Part shown: in pieces, positions 6,348 through 6,645 of the stretch
Numbering within the stretch: the first letter of the stretch is position 1
Layout of the letters: every line of letters begins with the position of its first letter
From: DASXMX01 sp036495445
GTDB lineage: Bacteria; Planctomycetota; Phycisphaerae; Tepidisphaerales; Tepidisphaeraceae
Length of the DNA: 6,645 nucleotides
Assembly (NCBI GenBank): GCA_036495445.1
Contig: DASXMX010000391.1
Coordinates: 1-6,645, forward strand
Direction: 5' to 3'
Position numbers and translations under genes: made by a program
The notes under the pieces: model-generated
What the model was told of the DNA's origin: nothing
Database searches by the model: none
The model's input: the letters and a program-made list of their open reading frames with translations, nothing else

Positions 6348-6361
6348 ATCGAACCTCGATA
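6347..6361 (+). promoter_or_regulatory. Candidate operator: 15-base palindrome over the predicted transcription start
   Basis: TATCGA (6347-6352) and TCGATA (6356-6361) are perfect inverted arms around ACC. The element overlaps the last base of the predicted -10 and is centred on 6354, where RNA would start, a standard repressor position. The neighbouring PadR protein is the natural candidate to bind it; a distant TetR- or LacI-type protein is equally possible. Arms are only 6 bp, so chance cannot be excluded. Confidence 0.4.
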
Positions 6362-6408
6362 GCAACGCGGTGATTCGCGTCGTTGTGTGCCCCGATGGTT
6401 AACGCCCT

Positions 6409-6645
6409 ATGAACCCGGTTACGTTCGCCCTTCGCCGCCCGGTTACGATGCTGGTGATCGTGCTCGCGTTCGTGCTCGTCGGCGCGGTGGCGATCGCGCG
6501 GATGCCGCGCGACGTCTTCCCGGACCTGGGCGTCCCGACGCTCTACGTCGCCCAGCCCTACGGCGGATTGGACCCGGCCCAGATGGAGGGGTTCATCACC
6601 AACTACTACGAGTACCACTTCCTCTACATTACCGGCATCGAGCAT
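6409..6645 (+). CDS. RND efflux permease, N-terminal end (3' partial)
   Basis: The first 79 residues of a second RND inner-membrane permease; the frame is open to the window end. It starts 'MNPVTFALRRPVTMLV', the standard amphipathic start and RRP motif before TM1 (about 12-31), then 'RMPRDVFPDLGVPTLYVAQ', the conserved entry to the first porter subdomain, and 'YGGLDPAQMEGFITNYYEY', matching the 'Y-G-hydrophobic-P-x-x-M/V-E' segment of the family, ending with 'ITGIEH'. The 'YGGLDPAQMEG..TNYYEYHFLY' form belongs, as far as I recall, to the same HAE1-like branch as the permease end at 1-323. ATG 6409 is the only possible start because TAA at 6400-6402 closes the frame just upstream; no Shine-Dalgarno is visible. 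PadR and the candidate promoter/operator lie upstream, so expression is probably regulated. Adaptor and channel genes would be expected downstream by analogy with the first operon. Confidence 0.93.
   Translation, partial: MNPVTFALRRPVTMLVIVLAFVLVGAVAIARMPRDVFPDLGVPTLYVAQPYGGLDPAQMEGFITNYYEYHFLYITGIEH

Noticed and set aside
6135..6365. 76-codon minus-strand frame in the padR-permease spacer
   Set aside because: Its end reads 'NPHPIPLP', the well-known spurious translation of the REP-like repeat; no ribosome site.
5974..6645. Long minus-strand frame opposite padR's end and the permease
   Set aside because: Covers two well-supported + strand genes and the repeats; no family features.

Overview
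The window is a stretch of Gram-negative, GC-rich chromosome encoding envelope functions, mainly multidrug/solute efflux of the RND type. The organism is probably a planctomycete, most likely of the Phycisphaerae. This is an inference from style: Ala/Thr/Gln/Pro linkers of the 'ATTQP' / 'PATQP' kind occur just behind the export signals or near the tail of three different proteins (the outer-membrane factor, the porin and the small lipoprotein). Lipoprotein signals, a beta-barrel porin and tripartite efflux parts show an outer membrane. No taxonomic marker gene is present, so this stays tentative.

Layout: positions 1-323 hold the C-terminal end of an RND inner-membrane permease. It overlaps or abuts a periplasmic adaptor gene (310-1674), and 90 bases later comes a NodT-type outer-membrane factor lipoprotein (1765-3306). 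Together they form one complete permease-adaptor-outer membrane channel operon in the order of assembly across the envelope. After a 267-base gap comes an OprO/OprP-like porin (3574-5055), closed by a strong rho-independent terminator at about 5088-5123. A 72-residue lipoprotein of unknown function follows (5360-5578), then a PadR-family regulator (5751-6128). After a 280-base spacer with REP-like repeats and a candidate promoter/operator, a second RND permease starts (6409, running off the window).

The two permease fragments are opposite ends of the same kind of protein and look like the same RND subfamily, so the window probably lies between two paralogous efflux systems. The PadR gene immediately upstream of the second permease is the obvious candidate regulator of that second system. 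A 15-base palindrome centred where transcription would start from a TTGAGA-N17-TATGGT promoter is the best candidate for an operator. All genes are on the + strand.

I found no clearly new type of system. The parts worth checking are regulatory: the promoter/palindrome before the second permease, the inverted repeat touching the padR start codon, the hairpin between adaptor and channel genes, the REP-like elements, and a weak Pho-box-like repeat before the porin.
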